A DNA stretch of 64,000 nucleotides from Streptomyces macrolidinus (GTDB taxonomy: Bacteria; Actinomycetota; Actinomycetes; Streptomycetales; Streptomycetaceae), in the NCBI RefSeq assembly GCF_023887685.1, contig NZ_JAMWMR010000006.1:62001-126000 (forward strand), written 5' to 3'. The notes beneath the pieces were generated by a model. The model was not told where the DNA came from. It was given only the letters and a program-made list of their open reading frames with translations, and did no database searches. A program made the position numbers and the translations under genes. Of this stretch, positions 42,709-51,256 are shown piece after piece. The number at the start of each line of letters is the position of its first letter. Position 1 is the stretch's first letter.

Positions 42709-43011
42709 TCAGTGCGCTTCGGGTGGTACCGCGAGACGGGCCGTACGGCGTTCGCCGTCGAGCACCCGCAGGGCGCGCGCGAGCGTCGGGGCGTGCAGCT
42801 CGCTCTCCCCGCGCTCGTGCATCAGCGTCAGCGCCTCGCGCAGCGCCATCGCCTTGCTCACCAGGGCCTGGGCGGCGCGCAGACCTCCGTACGTGGGTCC
42901 GGCCTGTGCGGGGTTGATGCGGCCGAGCAGATCGACCACCTCGAGGTAGCGGTCGATCAGCTCCGCCTCGGCGCGGGTCAGCGCGGGCAGCGGGGGAAGT
43001 TCGGGCAGCAC
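42709..43011 (-). CDS. Conserved small protein of unknown function, clpP operon
   Basis: A 100-residue protein (starts MLPELPPLPALTRAEAELID) made mostly of amphipathic helices, without membrane segments, cysteines or a recognisable domain. Its ATG lies 7 bp after the clpP stop, so it is co-transcribed with clpP. It could be an adaptor or a chaperone for the ClpP subunit, but that is only suggested by position. Codon use is normal for this genome and the sequence is not low-complexity, which supports a real gene. Confidence 0.75.
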   Translation of the reverse strand: MLPELPPLPALTRAEAELIDRYLEVVDLLGRINPAQAGPTYGGLRAAQALVSKAMALREALTLMHERGESELHAPTLARALRVLDGERRTARLAVPPEAH

Positions 43012-43018
43012 CGGTGGC

Positions 43019-43651
43019 TCACCTCGCGTCGGTCGTACGGGACGCCCGGCGGTTCGGCACGACGTGGTCGACCAGTCCGTACGCGACCGCCGCCCGCGCG
43101 TCGAGGATCTTGTCGCGCTCGATGTCGGCGGTGACCCGCTCGCGGCTCTGCCCCGTGTGCCGCGCGAGCATCTCTTCCAACTGCCCGCGCGTACGCATCA
43201 GTTCCTCGGCCTGGATGGCCAGATCGCTGGCCTGCCCCTGCACGGGCTCCGCGAGGGACGGCTGGTGGATCAGCACGCGCGCGCCGGGCAGGGCGAGCCG
43301 CTTGCCGGGGGTGCCCGCGGCGAGCAGGACGGCCGCGACCGACGCCGCCTGACCGAGACAGATCGTCTCCACGTCGCACCCCACGTATCGCATCGTGTCG
43401 TAGATCGCGGTCATCGCGCTGAACGAGCCGCCGGGGGAGTTGATGTACAGCGAGATGTCCCGGTCCGGATCCAGGTACTCCAGGTGCATGAACTGCGCCA
43501 TCACGTCGTTCGCCGACGTGTCGTCGACCGGCGCCCCCAGGAACACGATGCGCTCGTCCAGCAGCTTCGCGTACGGATCAAGGGTCCGGTGCCCATAACC
43601 GGTGCGCTCGGTGAACTCGGGCAGCACATGGCGGGCGGACGGTCGGATCAT
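43019..43651 (-). CDS. clpP: ATP-dependent Clp protease proteolytic subunit (ClpP family, accessory type)
   Basis: A 210-residue ClpP. The catalytic triad is complete: Ser104 in [14 protein letters not shown], His129 in RVLIHQPS and Asp180 in [23 protein letters not shown] is the conserved substrate-channel segment. The serine motif GQAAS, rather than the usual GMAAS, and the lack of a neighbouring second clpP or clpX suggest an accessory copy rather than the housekeeping pair. The ATG at 43651 has a strong GGAGG upstream. It heads a two-gene operon and is divergent from a Phd/YefM antitoxin gene; ClpP proteases degrade many antitoxins, which makes the pairing notable. Confidence 0.92.
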   Translation of the reverse strand: MIRPSARHVLPEFTERTGYGHRTLDPYAKLLDERIVFLGAPVDDTSANDVMAQFMHLEYLDPDRDISLYINSPGGSFSAMTAIYDTMRYVGCDVETICLGQAASVAAVLLAAGTPGKRLALPGARVLIHQPSLAEPVQGQASDLAIQAEELMRTRGQLEEMLARHTGQSRERVTADIERDKILDARAAVAYGLVDHVVPNRRASRTTDAR

Positions 43652-43694
43652 GGCTCGCGCCTCCTCGGGATCGCTCCGGATCGCTCCTGTAGAA

Positions 43695-43713
43695 AACGTA
43701 CAGGACGTACGTT
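43695..43713. promoter_or_regulatory. Inverted repeat in the clpP/phd intergenic region
   Basis: AACGTAC (43695-43701) and GTACGTT (43707-43713) around a 5-bp spacer, 44-62 bp upstream of the clpP start. It fits an operator of the clpP promoter, possibly for the Phd-type protein or a ClgR/PopR-like activator; no known box was matched. Confidence 0.5.
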
Positions 43714-43722
43714 CTCTCCGTC

Positions 43723-43764
43723 GATCTCTCTTGGCTGATCTCTCTTGGTCGATCTCTCTTGGTC
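43723..43764. repeat. 14-bp tandem repeat, three copies, in the clpP/phd intergenic region
   Basis: GATCTCTCTTGGCT (43723-43736), then GATCTCTCTTGGTC twice (43737-43750, 43751-43764), followed by the partial GATCTTTC at 43773. The units are AT-richer than the surroundings. The array lies between the two divergent starts (43651 and 43865). Confidence 0.85.
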
Positions 43765-43864
43765 GGTCGGTCGATCTTTCGCTCCGATGGGGGTGGCGGG
43801 GGCCGCGGACCAGGGGCTGTCCCGCGCCCGCCGGGGATGTCGGGGCAGCCCTTAAGCTGGGGGT

Positions 43865-44140
43865 ATGGCCTACGAGATTCCGGTGACGCAAGCCAGGGCT
43901 GAACTTGCCGATCTGATCAACCGCGTCGTGTACGGCGGCGAGCGTGTCGTCGTCACGCGGCACGGCAAGCCTCTCGTCGCCCTGGTCTCCGCGGCCGACC
44001 TCGAGCGGCTCGCCGAGCTGGACGCCGCGGAGGAGCAGGTGGTCAGCTCGGTCTCCAGCGTCCGCGAGGTGGCCCCGGCCCCGCAGGAGCGCCGCCGCTT
44101 CGGCATCGCCGCCGAGCATCGGGGAACCAGCGCGTCCTGA
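43865..44140 (+). CDS. Orphan Phd/YefM-family antitoxin
   Basis: A 91-residue protein with the Phd/YefM fold at the N-terminus: [21 protein letters not shown] and [20 protein letters not shown], the DNA-binding part of the family. The C-terminal about 35 residues, which would neutralise a toxin, are Val/Ser/Ala/Arg-rich. No Doc, YoeB, VapC or RelE-like gene is found on either side: the next gene downstream is a secreted aminopeptidase and the upstream one is clpP on the other strand. It may thus be a solitary DNA-binding regulator or work with an unlinked toxin. The start ATG follows CTGGGGGT. Confidence 0.9.
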   Translation: MAYEIPVTQARAELADLINRVVYGGERVVVTRHGKPLVALVSAADLERLAELDAAEEQVVSSVSSVREVAPAPQERRRFGIAAEHRGTSAS

Positions 44141-44369
44141 CGGCGGCGACGCCCGGTCCGCGCCGTCCCCAGGCGCGCGACCGTTCCAGGCGCAGGAGAC
44201 CGATGTCAACGGCGTTGTGCGGGAGGGGACTTGGCCCTCGTTCCGCTCAACGCGCCTTCGTGTACCGGTTATCGGATTGGTAAAGAAGCCAGGTCCCCCT
44301 CTGTTCCGTTGACCTGACAACAGACAAGATCCCCCGTATCTATCGAAACGATGTGCGGGGAGGTCCCTC

Positions 44370-45965
44370 TTGAGGGGAATCAGAGCGACGAGGCGAGCGA
44401 CCGCGCTCGGCTCCGCGGGGGCGCTCGTGACGGCCACGCTGATAGCCGGCGCCCTGGCGCCGTCGGCCGCCGCGGACGCGGGCCAGGGTCAGAACCGAGA
44501 GGCGCGCGGCGCCGCGATCGCCGCCGAGCGGGCCGCCAAGGCCGGGATCGACTGGAAGGACTGCCCGGCCGACTGGGGGCTGGCGACGCCCATCCAGTGC
44601 GGCTGGGTCACCGTTCCGCTCGACTACGCCCACCCGGACGGCAAGAAGATCAAGCTCGCCGTCGACCGCATCGGGAACACGGGCACCAAGGCGGAGCGCC
44701 AGGGCGCCCTCGTCTACAACCCCGGCGGCCCCGGCGGCTCCGGGATGCGCTTCCCGACGCGCGTCACCAACAAGAACGCCGTCTGGGCCAACGCGGCGAA
44801 GGCGTACGACTTCGTCGGCTTCGACCCGCGCGGCGTCGGCCACTCCGCTCCCATCTCCTGTGCGGACCCCCAGGAGTTCGCGGCCGGTCCCAAGGCGGAC
44901 CCGGTGCCCGACTCCGAGGCGGACAAGCTGGCCCAGCGCAAGCTCGCCCGTGAGTACGCGGAGGGCTGCGCCGACCGCACCGGCCGCGCGATGCTGCAGC
45001 AGATGACCACGCCCAACACCGCGCGCGACCTGGACGTCATCCGTGCCGCGCTGGGCGAGAAGAAGCTCAACTACCTCGGCGTGTCCTACGGTACGTACCT
45101 CGGCGCCGTTTACGGCACGCTCTTCCCGGGCCACGTCCGCCGCATGGTCGTCGACAGCGTCGTCAACCCCTCGCGCGAGAACATCTGGTACCAGGCCAAC
45201 CTCGGCCAGGACGTCGCCTTCGACGGTCGCTGGAAGGACTGGGAGAACTGGGTCGCGGCCAACGACGCCACCTTCCACCTCGGCACCACGCAGAAGGCGG
45301 TCGAGGCGAAGTGGCTCGACCTGCGCGCCACGGCGAAGAAGAAGCCCCTCGGGGGCGTCGTCGGCCCCGCCGAGCTGATCAACTTCTTCCAGAGCGCCCC
45401 GTACTACGACTCCTCGTGGGTGCCGGTCGCGACCGTCTTCAGCAAGTACGTCGCCGGTGACACCCAGGCGCTCATCGACGCCGCCGCACCCGACCTGTCG
45501 GACACGGCGGGGAACATCTCGGACGAGAACGGGAACGCGGTCTACACGGCCGTCGAGTGCACCGACGCCAAGTGGCCCACCAACTGGCAGACCTGGAACC
45601 GGGACAACACCCGGCTCCACACGGACTACCCGTTCATGACCTGGGCCAACGCCTGGATGAACCTGCCGTGCGCCACCTGGCCGGTCAAGCAGCAGAACCC
45701 GCTGGACGTGAAGACCGGCAAGGGGCTGCCGCCGGTCCTGATCGTGCAGTCCACGCGTGACGCCGCGACGCCCTTCGAGGGCGCGGTCGAACTGCACAAG
45801 CGCTTCAAGGGTTCCCGCCTGATCATCGAGAAGGACGCGGGCTCGCACGGCGTGACCGGTCTGGTCAACCCGTGCATCAACAGCCGGGTGGACACCTACC
45901 TGTTGACCGGCGAGACGGACGGCTCCGACGTGACGTGCACGCCGCACGCCACCCCGAAGCCGTAA
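44370..45965 (+). CDS. Secreted tripeptidyl aminopeptidase (S33, alpha/beta hydrolase)
   Basis: A 531-residue exported serine peptidase of the Streptomyces tripeptidyl aminopeptidase type, which removes N-terminal tripeptides. The signal peptide spans about 1-36 ([20 protein letters not shown], cleavage after AAADA). The oxyanion segment [12 protein letters not shown], nucleophile [13 protein letters not shown], and a late Asp ([14 protein letters not shown]) and His (DAGSHGV) complete the triad; cysteines in KDCPADW, IQCGW and CADP suggest disulfides. The TTG at 44370 follows GGGGAGGT. The 229 bp upstream must hold the promoter. A strong terminator follows. Confidence 0.93.
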   Translation: MRGIRATRRATALGSAGALVTATLIAGALAPSAAADAGQGQNREARGAAIAAERAAKAGIDWKDCPADWGLATPIQCGWVTVPLDYAHPDGKKIKLAVDRIGNTGTKAERQGALVYNPGGPGGSGMRFPTRVTNKNAVWANAAKAYDFVGFDPRGVGHSAPISCADPQEFAAGPKADPVPDSEADKLAQRKLAREYAEGCADRTGRAMLQQMTTPNTARDLDVIRAALGEKKLNYLGVSYGTYLGAVYGTLFPGHVRRMVVDSVVNPSRENIWYQANLGQDVAFDGRWKDWENWVAANDATFHLGTTQKAVEAKWLDLRATAKKKPLGGVVGPAELINFFQSAPYYDSSWVPVATVFSKYVAGDTQALIDAAAPDLSDTAGNISDENGNAVYTAVECTDAKWPTNWQTWNRDNTRLHTDYPFMTWANAWMNLPCATWPVKQQNPLDVKTGKGLPPVLIVQSTRDAATPFEGAVELHKRFKGSRLIIEKDAGSHGVTGLVNPCINSRVDTYLLTGETDGSDVTCTPHATPKP

Positions 45966-45981
45966 GTCACCGAGTGACATG

Positions 45982-46013
45982 AGAGGGGCGGCCGGATCTC
46001 CGGCCGCCCCTCT
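45982..46013. terminator. Bidirectional hairpin terminator
   Basis: Perfect 14-bp stem (AGAGGGGCGGCCGG / CCGGCCGCCCCTCT) with the 4-nt loop ATCT, 16 bp after the aminopeptidase stop and 18 bp after the end of the small gene on the other strand. Confidence 0.9.
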
Positions 46014-46031
46014 TCTCCGTCCCGGCCCGTC

Positions 46032-46226
46032 TCATACGTCGTCCTCCTGGTCGGAGAACAGGGGGTGCTCGGGGGACGGGGTCTCATCGGACGGGCGACC
46101 GCGCTCCTGCTCCTGCTGATGCTGGAGTTCCTGCCGTGCCTGCTCCTGGGCGCCGAGGGTCTCCTCGGTCATGTCCCTGATGTGGCCCGAGTCGTCCATC
46201 TGGCGATCACTTCTCCGGTCGGTCAT
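46032..46226 (-). CDS. Small acidic/Gln-rich hypothetical protein
   Basis: A 64-residue hydrophilic protein (MTDRRSDRQMDDSGHIRDMT at the start, ending SDQEDDV), rich in Glu, Gln, Asp and Arg and predicted to be helical or disordered. It has no membrane segment or known domain. Support comes from a proper ATG, the shared terminator at its 3' end, and the absence of a better gene in this interval. Function unknown. Confidence 0.6.
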   Translation of the reverse strand: MTDRRSDRQMDDSGHIRDMTEETLGAQEQARQELQHQQEQERGRPSDETPSPEHPLFSDQEDDV

Positions 46227-46317
46227 GTCGGCTCACTCCTCGATGACGTTGACGGAGCCGGAGGCGCCGTGACGCCCCTGATCAGCGTGGCACGACTCGT
46301 ACGTCCCCGCACACTGC

Positions 46318-47142
46318 TCACACAGGCGCCGTGAGGCGGCCTGCCACCCCCGTCCACGAGGCCGGGTCGGTCTCCCGGAGCCCGCTGACCGCGGCTGCCA
46401 GTTCCTGGCGTACGGGTCCCGCCGGGGCCTCGCCCGCCACGGCGTCCACCAGCTCCTGCGCGACCCGGTGCAGCTTGGTGTTGGTCTTCTGGGAGACGGT
46501 GACCAGCACGCCCCAGGCCTCCTGGGCGCTCAGCGCGAAGGACGCCATCAGGACTCCCCGTGCCAGGTCGATCACCGGCCGCGTCTGCATGGCGCGCCTG
46601 AGCTGGACCAGCTCGATCCGCAGATCCCGGTCGGGCTCGTCGGCCCGCGTGCCGTCCGGCCCGGGGGGCTGCGACGGGGCCGGGGGGATGCGGGGAAGAC
46701 CGTGGTGGCCCCCCACGGGGCGCGTGGGCGTGCTGTCGCCCACGCCGCCCGTCAGATCGAACAGGGAGCGCGTACCGGTCAGCGAGAGCAGCCTGCCGAC
46801 CGCCGGACCGGTCTTCGTGAGCGCGAGCGTCTTGGCGTCCCGCAGCGCCCGGCGGCGTACGAACAGCAGAGCGTTGAGGCCGGAGCAGTCGCAGAAGTCC
46901 ACTCCGGCGAGATCGAGGTCGACACCGCTGGCCGAGACCCGCAGGGCGTCGTGCAAGGCGTCCCGCAGCGTCTGTTCCGTGCCGATGTCGAGTTCACCCG
47001 CCACCAGGACGGACGTCCGGTCGCCCGCGCCGTGCGACTCCACCCTCAGACAGGGCGGTGGCACGCTGGGCGGGGGAGAGGCCCCCGCGGTGCGAGGGGC
47101 TGCCCCGCAGGGCCCGTCGCGGGGAAGTAGGCGCTTGACCAT
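46318..47142 (-). CDS. STAS-ANTAR fusion regulator (anti-sigma antagonist plus RNA-binding domain)
   Basis: A 274-residue protein. The STAS domain (about 30-130) is of the SpoIIAA/RsbV type, with SVLVAGELDIGTEQTLRDAL and DLAGVDFCDCSGLNALLFV; the Ser in DCSGLN is the site usually phosphorylated by an anti-sigma kinase. A Pro/Gly-rich linker leads to an ANTAR domain (about 175-240: QTRPVIDLARGVLMASFALS), which in other proteins binds paired hairpins in RNA to prevent termination. The combination suggests a stress-responsive regulator with RNA output. The ATG at 47142 has GGGAGG before it. Divergent from the winged-helix gene at 47290. Confidence 0.88.
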   Translation of the reverse strand: MVKRLLPRDGPCGAAPRTAGASPPPSVPPPCLRVESHGAGDRTSVLVAGELDIGTEQTLRDALHDALRVSASGVDLDLAGVDFCDCSGLNALLFVRRRALRDAKTLALTKTGPAVGRLLSLTGTRSLFDLTGGVGDSTPTRPVGGHHGLPRIPPAPSQPPGPDGTRADEPDRDLRIELVQLRRAMQTRPVIDLARGVLMASFALSAQEAWGVLVTVSQKTNTKLHRVAQELVDAVAGEAPAGPVRQELAAAVSGLRETDPASWTGVAGRLTAPV

Positions 47143-47224
47143 GAGAGCCTCCCGAGCTCTTTCGCTCGCACGCCCCCCTGTCAGGCTCGACCCCTCCCGC
47201 ATCGGATGTCAAGGGATACCTGAA

Positions 47225-47261
47225 TTCCGATTCGTCCCTTCCGATTCGTCCCTTCCGATTC
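47225..47261. repeat. 14-bp tandem repeat in the STAS-ANTAR/winged-helix intergenic region
   Basis: TTCCGATTCGTCCC at 47225-47238 and again at 47239-47252, followed by the partial copy TTCCGATTC (47253-47261). It lies between two divergent genes, 30-65 bp upstream of the winged-helix start. Confidence 0.85.
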
Positions 47262-47289
47262 ATGAATGACCGCCCCTACCCTCGGGAGT

Positions 47290-47682
47290 ATGGGTGGAGT
47301 ATCCGAGCCGCGCATCGGATGGACGTTCCTCACCAACCACGCACGCGTGCTGGTCACGATCGCCGAGGGCCGAAGAACCCGTATCCGCGACATCGCGGCG
47401 CACTGCCGACTGACGGAACGGGCCGTCCAGAAGATCATCTCTGATCTGGAGCAAGGCGGTTACCTCACCCACACCCGAGTGGGGCGCGTCAACACGTACC
47501 GCATCCAACCGGACACGTACTTGCGGCATCCGGCCGAGGAGGGTCTGACCGTCTCCGATCTGCTGACCCTCCTCGCCCACCGCGACGCGCAGCCCAATCA
47601 CCGCGACGCGCAGCCCAATCACCGCGACGCGCAGCCCAATCACCGCGACGCGCAGCCCGGTCACCGACCGGCGCAGGGCTGA
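47290..47682 (+). CDS. Winged-helix (MarR-like) DNA-binding protein with repeated HRDAQPN tail
   Basis: A 130-residue protein. Residues about 8-70 form a winged helix (WTFLTNHARVLVTIAEGRRT, RIRDIAAHCRLTERAVQKII, SDLEQGGYLTHTRVGRVNTY), of the kind found in many small actinobacterial regulators. The C-terminus carries four heptads HRDAQPN encoded by a nearly perfect 21-bp tandem repeat. The ATG at 47290 gives the best family start, though an in-frame ATG at 47266 is possible and no ideal ribosome-binding site is seen. It is divergent from the STAS-ANTAR gene and convergent with rocD. Target unknown. Confidence 0.82.
   Translation: MGGVSEPRIGWTFLTNHARVLVTIAEGRRTRIRDIAAHCRLTERAVQKIISDLEQGGYLTHTRVGRVNTYRIQPDTYLRHPAEEGLTVSDLLTLLAHRDAQPNHRDAQPNHRDAQPNHRDAQPGHRPAQG
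47578..47661 (+). repeat. 21-bp in-frame minisatellite, four copies
   Basis: CACCGCGACGCGCAGCCCAAT repeated at 47578, 47599 and 47620 without change, and at 47641 with GGT in place of AAT. The length is a multiple of three, so copy-number change keeps the reading frame and varies the number of HRDAQPN heptads. Confidence 0.95.
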
Positions 47683-47727
47683 CCGGGACCTGCGGCCCCG
47701 GAGAACTCGCCGCACCGCTCAGCGAGT

Positions 47728-48948
47728 TCAGGCGGTCAGGACCTTCTCCAACGCGCCCAGCGCGGACCGGAGTTCCTCCTCCGTGACCGTCAACGGAGGC
47801 GCGATGCGGATCGTGGAGCCATGGGTGTCCTTGACCAGGATGCCCTCGCGCATGAGGCGTTCGCTGATCTCGCGCCCCGTACCGACCGCGGGGTCCACAT
47901 CGACGCCCGCCCACAGCCCGCGCGCGCGGAAGCCCACGACGCCCTTGCCGACGAGCGCTTCGAGCCCCTCCCGCAGCACCACGCCCGACTCGGCGGCCCG
48001 GCGCTGGAACTCGCCCGTCCGCAGCAGGTCCACCACCGCCGAACCGACCGCCGCGGCCAGGGGGTTGCCGCCGAACGTCGACCCGTGCTCGCCCGGCTTC
48101 AGCACCTCCATGACCTCCCGGCGCGCGACGACCGCCGACACCGGCACGATCCCGCCGCCGAGCGCCTTGCCGAGCAACAGGACGTCCGGTACGACCCCTT
48201 CGTGGTCCACGGCCAGGGTCCGACCCGTGCGGCCGAGGCCCGACTGGATCTCGTCCGCGATGAACAGGCACCCGGCACGGCGGGTGAGGTCGCGGACGCC
48301 GGTGAGATAGCCCTCGTCGGGGATGATCACGCCCGCCTCGCCCTGGATGGGCTCGATCAGCACGGCGGCCGTCGTCTCGTCGACCGCGGCCTCCAGCGCG
48401 GCGAGGTCGTTGTACGGCACGACCCGGAAGCCGGGGGTGAAGGGGCCGAAGCCCGCGCGGGCCGTCTCGTCCGTCGAGAAGCTGACGATCGTCGTCGTAC
48501 GGCCGTGGAAGTTGTCGGCCGCCACCACGATCGTCGCCCGGTCGGCGGGCACGCCCTTGACCTCGTACGCCCACTTGCGGGCCACCTTGACGGCGCTCTC
48601 CACCGCCTCCGCGCCCGTGTTCATCGGCAGCACCATGTCCAGGCCGGTCAACTCGGCCAGCGAGGCGGCGAATTCGGCCAGCCGGTCGTTGTGGAAGGCG
48701 CGGGAGGTGAGGGTCAGCCGGTCCAACTGACGGTGGGCCGCCTCGATCAACGCGGGGTTGCGGTGCCCGAAGTTGAGGGCCGAGTACCCGGCGAGCATGT
48801 CGAGATAGCGGCGGCCCTCGACGTCCTCCACCCAGGCGCCCTCGGCGCGGGCGACCACCACCGGCAGCGGATGGTAGTTGTGCGCGAGCACCGGCTCCTC
48901 GGCCCGGATCAGCTCGGCGGACGACTCCGTACGGACGGGTGCGGTCAT
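47728..48948 (-). CDS. rocD: Ornithine--oxo-acid aminotransferase
   Basis: A 406-residue class-III aminotransferase converting ornithine to glutamate-5-semialdehyde. Features: NYHPLPVVVARAEGAWVEDV, MLAGYSALNFGHRNPALIEA, NTGAEAVESAVKVARKW, ADNFHGRTTTIVSFSTD, the cofactor Asp in FIADEIQSGLGRTG, Lys in LLLGKALGGGIVPVSAV, and [16 protein letters not shown]. The ATG at 48948 shares one base with the ddaH stop (TGATG), so translation is coupled. With ddaH and the Lrp gene it forms an arginine/ornithine catabolic unit. Confidence 0.95.
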   Translation of the reverse strand: MTAPVRTESSAELIRAEEPVLAHNYHPLPVVVARAEGAWVEDVEGRRYLDMLAGYSALNFGHRNPALIEAAHRQLDRLTLTSRAFHNDRLAEFAASLAELTGLDMVLPMNTGAEAVESAVKVARKWAYEVKGVPADRATIVVAADNFHGRTTTIVSFSTDETARAGFGPFTPGFRVVPYNDLAALEAAVDETTAAVLIEPIQGEAGVIIPDEGYLTGVRDLTRRAGCLFIADEIQSGLGRTGRTLAVDHEGVVPDVLLLGKALGGGIVPVSAVVARREVMEVLKPGEHGSTFGGNPLAAAVGSAVVDLLRTGEFQRRAAESGVVLREGLEALVGKGVVGFRARGLWAGVDVDPAVGTGREISERLMREGILVKDTHGSTIRIAPPLTVTEEELRSALGALEKVLTA

Positions 48949-49757
48949 CAACGGATCTCCTGTGTGCAGCACTTGATGCCTCCGCCGGCCTTGTGGAACT
49001 CGGAGAGGTCGACGGGGACGGGTACGTAGCCCCGGTCCGCGAGCCGGTCGGCCAGGGCGGTCGCGGTCGGGGAGATGAAGACGTGCAGGCCGTCCGAGAC
49101 GGAGTTGAGGCCGAAGGCCAGCGCGTCCTCGCGGGTGGCCAGCACCGCGTTCGGATACAGCCGGGCCAGCACCTCGCGGCTCCCCGGCGAGAACGCGTCC
49201 GGGTAGTACGCGACGGTGTCGTCGTCGAGGACGAACAGCGCCGTGTCGAGGTGGTAGAAGTACGGGTCCACCAACTGCAGCGTGATCACCGGGACTCCGA
49301 AGAACTCCTGGACCTCGCGGTGCGCCTGCCAGGTCGTACGGAAGCCGGTGCCGGCCAGGACATGGCGGCCGACGGGGACCAGGTCGCCCTCGCCCTCGCA
49401 CACCGACTCCGGGCGGTGGACATCGAAGCCCGCCGCCTTGAACCAGGTGTCGTACGCGGTGGACTCCGGGCGGCGTTGCTCGGCGTGGAAGAGAGAGCCG
49501 AAGACCCGGCCCTCGAGGACGAGCGCGGAGTTGGCCGCGAACACCATGTCCGGCAGACCGGCCACCGGCTCCACGCTCTCCACGGTATGGCCGTGGGCGC
49601 GGTAGGCCCCGATCAGCGTCTGCCACTGGTTCCGGGCGAGATCGAGGTCGACCCGGACGTCGGGGTGCATCCACGGATTGATCGCGTACTGCACATCGAA
49701 GTGCCGGGGTTCGCAGACGAGGAAACGCCGCTGACGCGGCGCACGGGTCTCGGGCAC
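48948..49757 (-). CDS. ddaH: Dimethylarginine dimethylaminohydrolase (or closely related amidinotransferase-fold hydrolase)
   Basis: A 269-residue enzyme of the arginine deiminase/amidinotransferase fold: FLVCEPRHFDVQYAINPWMH at the N-terminus, GLPDMVFAANSALVLEG (substrate-binding Asp), GEGDLVPVGRHVLAGTGFRT, the His in FYHLDTALFVLDDD and the C-terminal GGGIKCCTQEI, one of whose two cysteines (263, 264) is the nucleophile. It would release citrulline and dimethylamine from methylated arginine, or act on arginine. The GTG at 49757 is preceded by GGAGGA with 8-nt spacing; the frame open to 49832 lacks homology there. Coupled to rocD. Confidence 0.9.
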   Translation of the reverse strand: MPETRAPRQRRFLVCEPRHFDVQYAINPWMHPDVRVDLDLARNQWQTLIGAYRAHGHTVESVEPVAGLPDMVFAANSALVLEGRVFGSLFHAEQRRPESTAYDTWFKAAGFDVHRPESVCEGEGDLVPVGRHVLAGTGFRTTWQAHREVQEFFGVPVITLQLVDPYFYHLDTALFVLDDDTVAYYPDAFSPGSREVLARLYPNAVLATREDALAFGLNSVSDGLHVFISPTATALADRLADRGYVPVPVDLSEFHKAGGGIKCCTQEIR

Positions 49758-49880
49758 AGAAAGGGTCCTCCACTTCCTGCGGTGGCTGCGGGGATTGACA
49801 CCACGGTAGGAACTGAGGGAGATCGCCGACAAGCGACGAAAGCTGCGTATGCGCGCACGATCGCTGCGTGGTTGCCGAGG

Positions 49881-50396
49881 TCAGCGCACGTCTGCTGCGT
49901 GCCCCGGCGTGTCCTGCGGCGCGGGCTGGCTGGCGCCCGCCTCCGGGCTCTCGGGCAGCAGATGGGTCAGCACCATGTAGCTGACCGTCTTCCGGATGAA
50001 CGGCTGGGTACGGATCCGCTCCAGCACCTCCTCGAAGTGCTCCACGTCCGTCGCCCGCACATGCAGCAGCGCGTCCGCGTCACCGGTCACCGTCATCGCC
50101 GCCGTGATCTCGGGGTGGTCGCGCACGACCTCCGCCAGCCGCCGGGGCGGCGCCGCGCCCTCGCAGTACACCTCGACATACGCCTCCGTACGCCAGCCCA
50201 GCGCCGACGGCTCCACCGTGGCCGTGAACCCGGTGATCACACCCGTCTCGCGCAACCGGTCCACCCGGCGCTTGACCGCCGTCGCGGACAGCCCGATCAG
50301 CGCGCCGATCTCCGCGAAGCTGCTGCGCGCGTTCGCCGTCAACGCGGTGATGATCTTGCGGTCGAGTTCGTCGAACGCGGTCGGCCTGCTGCTCAT
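49881..50396 (-). CDS. Lrp/AsnC family transcriptional regulator
   Basis: A 171-residue regulator: the helix-turn-helix at about 10-60 (FDELDRKIITALTANARSSF, SATAVKRRVDRLRETGVIT) and the AsnC ligand domain with MTVTGDADALLHVRATDVEH. The last about 20 residues are a Pro/Ala-rich tail. It lies 123 bp upstream of ddaH on the same strand and should control the ddaH-rocD pair, probably in response to arginine or ornithine (inference from context). Divergent from the LytTR response regulator gene with 101 bp between. Confidence 0.92.
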   Translation of the reverse strand: MSSRPTAFDELDRKIITALTANARSSFAEIGALIGLSATAVKRRVDRLRETGVITGFTATVEPSALGWRTEAYVEVYCEGAAPPRRLAEVVRDHPEITAAMTVTGDADALLHVRATDVEHFEEVLERIRTQPFIRKTVSYMVLTHLLPESPEAGASQPAPQDTPGHAADVR

Positions 50397-50497
50397 GGCG
50401 GAACTCTAACGACAGCCGTGCCCCCGTGGTCACACAGCGACAACGTCCCTGTCCCACGCATGTGCAGACGTACGGATTGCTCCTACACTCCACGTTC

Positions 50498-51256
50498 ATG
50501 CTGCGCGCCCTTGCCGTCGACGACGAACGCCCCTCGCTCGAGGAACTCCTCTATCTGCTGAACGCGGACCCCCGGATCGGCAGCGCGGAGGGCGCGAGCG
50601 ACGCGACCGAGGGGCTGCGCCGCATCAACCGCGCCCTGGAGTCCGGGCCCGACGGCCCCGACACGATCGACGTCGTCTTCCTCGACATCCACATGCCCGG
50701 CCTCGACGGACTGGAGCTGGCCCGGCTGCTCACCGGCTTCGCCAAGCCGCCGCTGGTCGTGTTCGTCACCGCCCACGAGGGCTTCGCCGTACGGGCCTTC
50801 GACCTCAAGGCCGTCGACTACGTCCTCAAACCCGTCCGCCGCGAGCGGCTCGCCGAGGCCGTCCGCCGCGTCGCCCACCTGCGGGACGCGGCACAGCTCA
50901 TCCCCGTGCACGAACCCGACCCCGACCACATCACCGTCGAACTCGGCGGCGTCAGACGGTTCGTGCCCGTCGAGGACGTCACCCACGTGGAGGCCCAGGG
51001 CGACTACGCCCGGCTGCACACCGCCCAGGGCAGCCACCTCGTCCGCATCCCGCTGTCCACCCTGGAGGAGCGCTGGCGCTCGCGCGGGTTCGTCCGCATC
51101 CACCGCAGCCACCTCGTCGCCCTGCGCCACATCGAGGAACTCCGCCTGGACACCGGCGCGGTGAGCGTCCTCGTCGGCCCCGTCGAACTCCAGGTCAGCC
51201 GACGGCACGCCCGCGATCTGCGGGACCTGCTGATGCACCGGACCACGGGACGGTGA
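50498..51256 (+). CDS. LytTR-type response regulator
   Basis: A 252-residue regulator: the receiver domain with AVDDERPSLEELLYLL, the phosphoacceptor Asp63 in FLDIHMPGLDGLEL and Lys in DYVLKPVRRERLAEAV, and a C-terminal LytTR DNA-binding domain (about 145-250: FVPVEDVTHVEAQGDYARLH, SHLVRIPLSTLEERW, FVRIHRSHLVALRHI). It is the first gene of a four-gene unit ending with its cognate LytS-like kinase. The next start overlaps its stop (GTGA). LytTR regulators bind imperfect 9-bp direct repeats; the target is probably the transporter operon itself. Confidence 0.95.
   Translation: MLRALAVDDERPSLEELLYLLNADPRIGSAEGASDATEGLRRINRALESGPDGPDTIDVVFLDIHMPGLDGLELARLLTGFAKPPLVVFVTAHEGFAVRAFDLKAVDYVLKPVRRERLAEAVRRVAHLRDAAQLIPVHEPDPDHITVELGGVRRFVPVEDVTHVEAQGDYARLHTAQGSHLVRIPLSTLEERWRSRGFVRIHRSHLVALRHIEELRLDTGAVSVLVGPVELQVSRRHARDLRDLLMHRTTGR

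Noticed and set aside
43865..44369. A complete toxin-antitoxin pair at the Phd gene
   Set aside because: The 229 bp downstream contain no toxin-like frame, the next gene is a secreted aminopeptidase, and the opposite neighbour is clpP.
47578..47661. The 21-bp repeat as a CRISPR array
   Set aside because: Units are directly adjacent with no spacers, are in frame in a coding sequence, and no cas genes are nearby.
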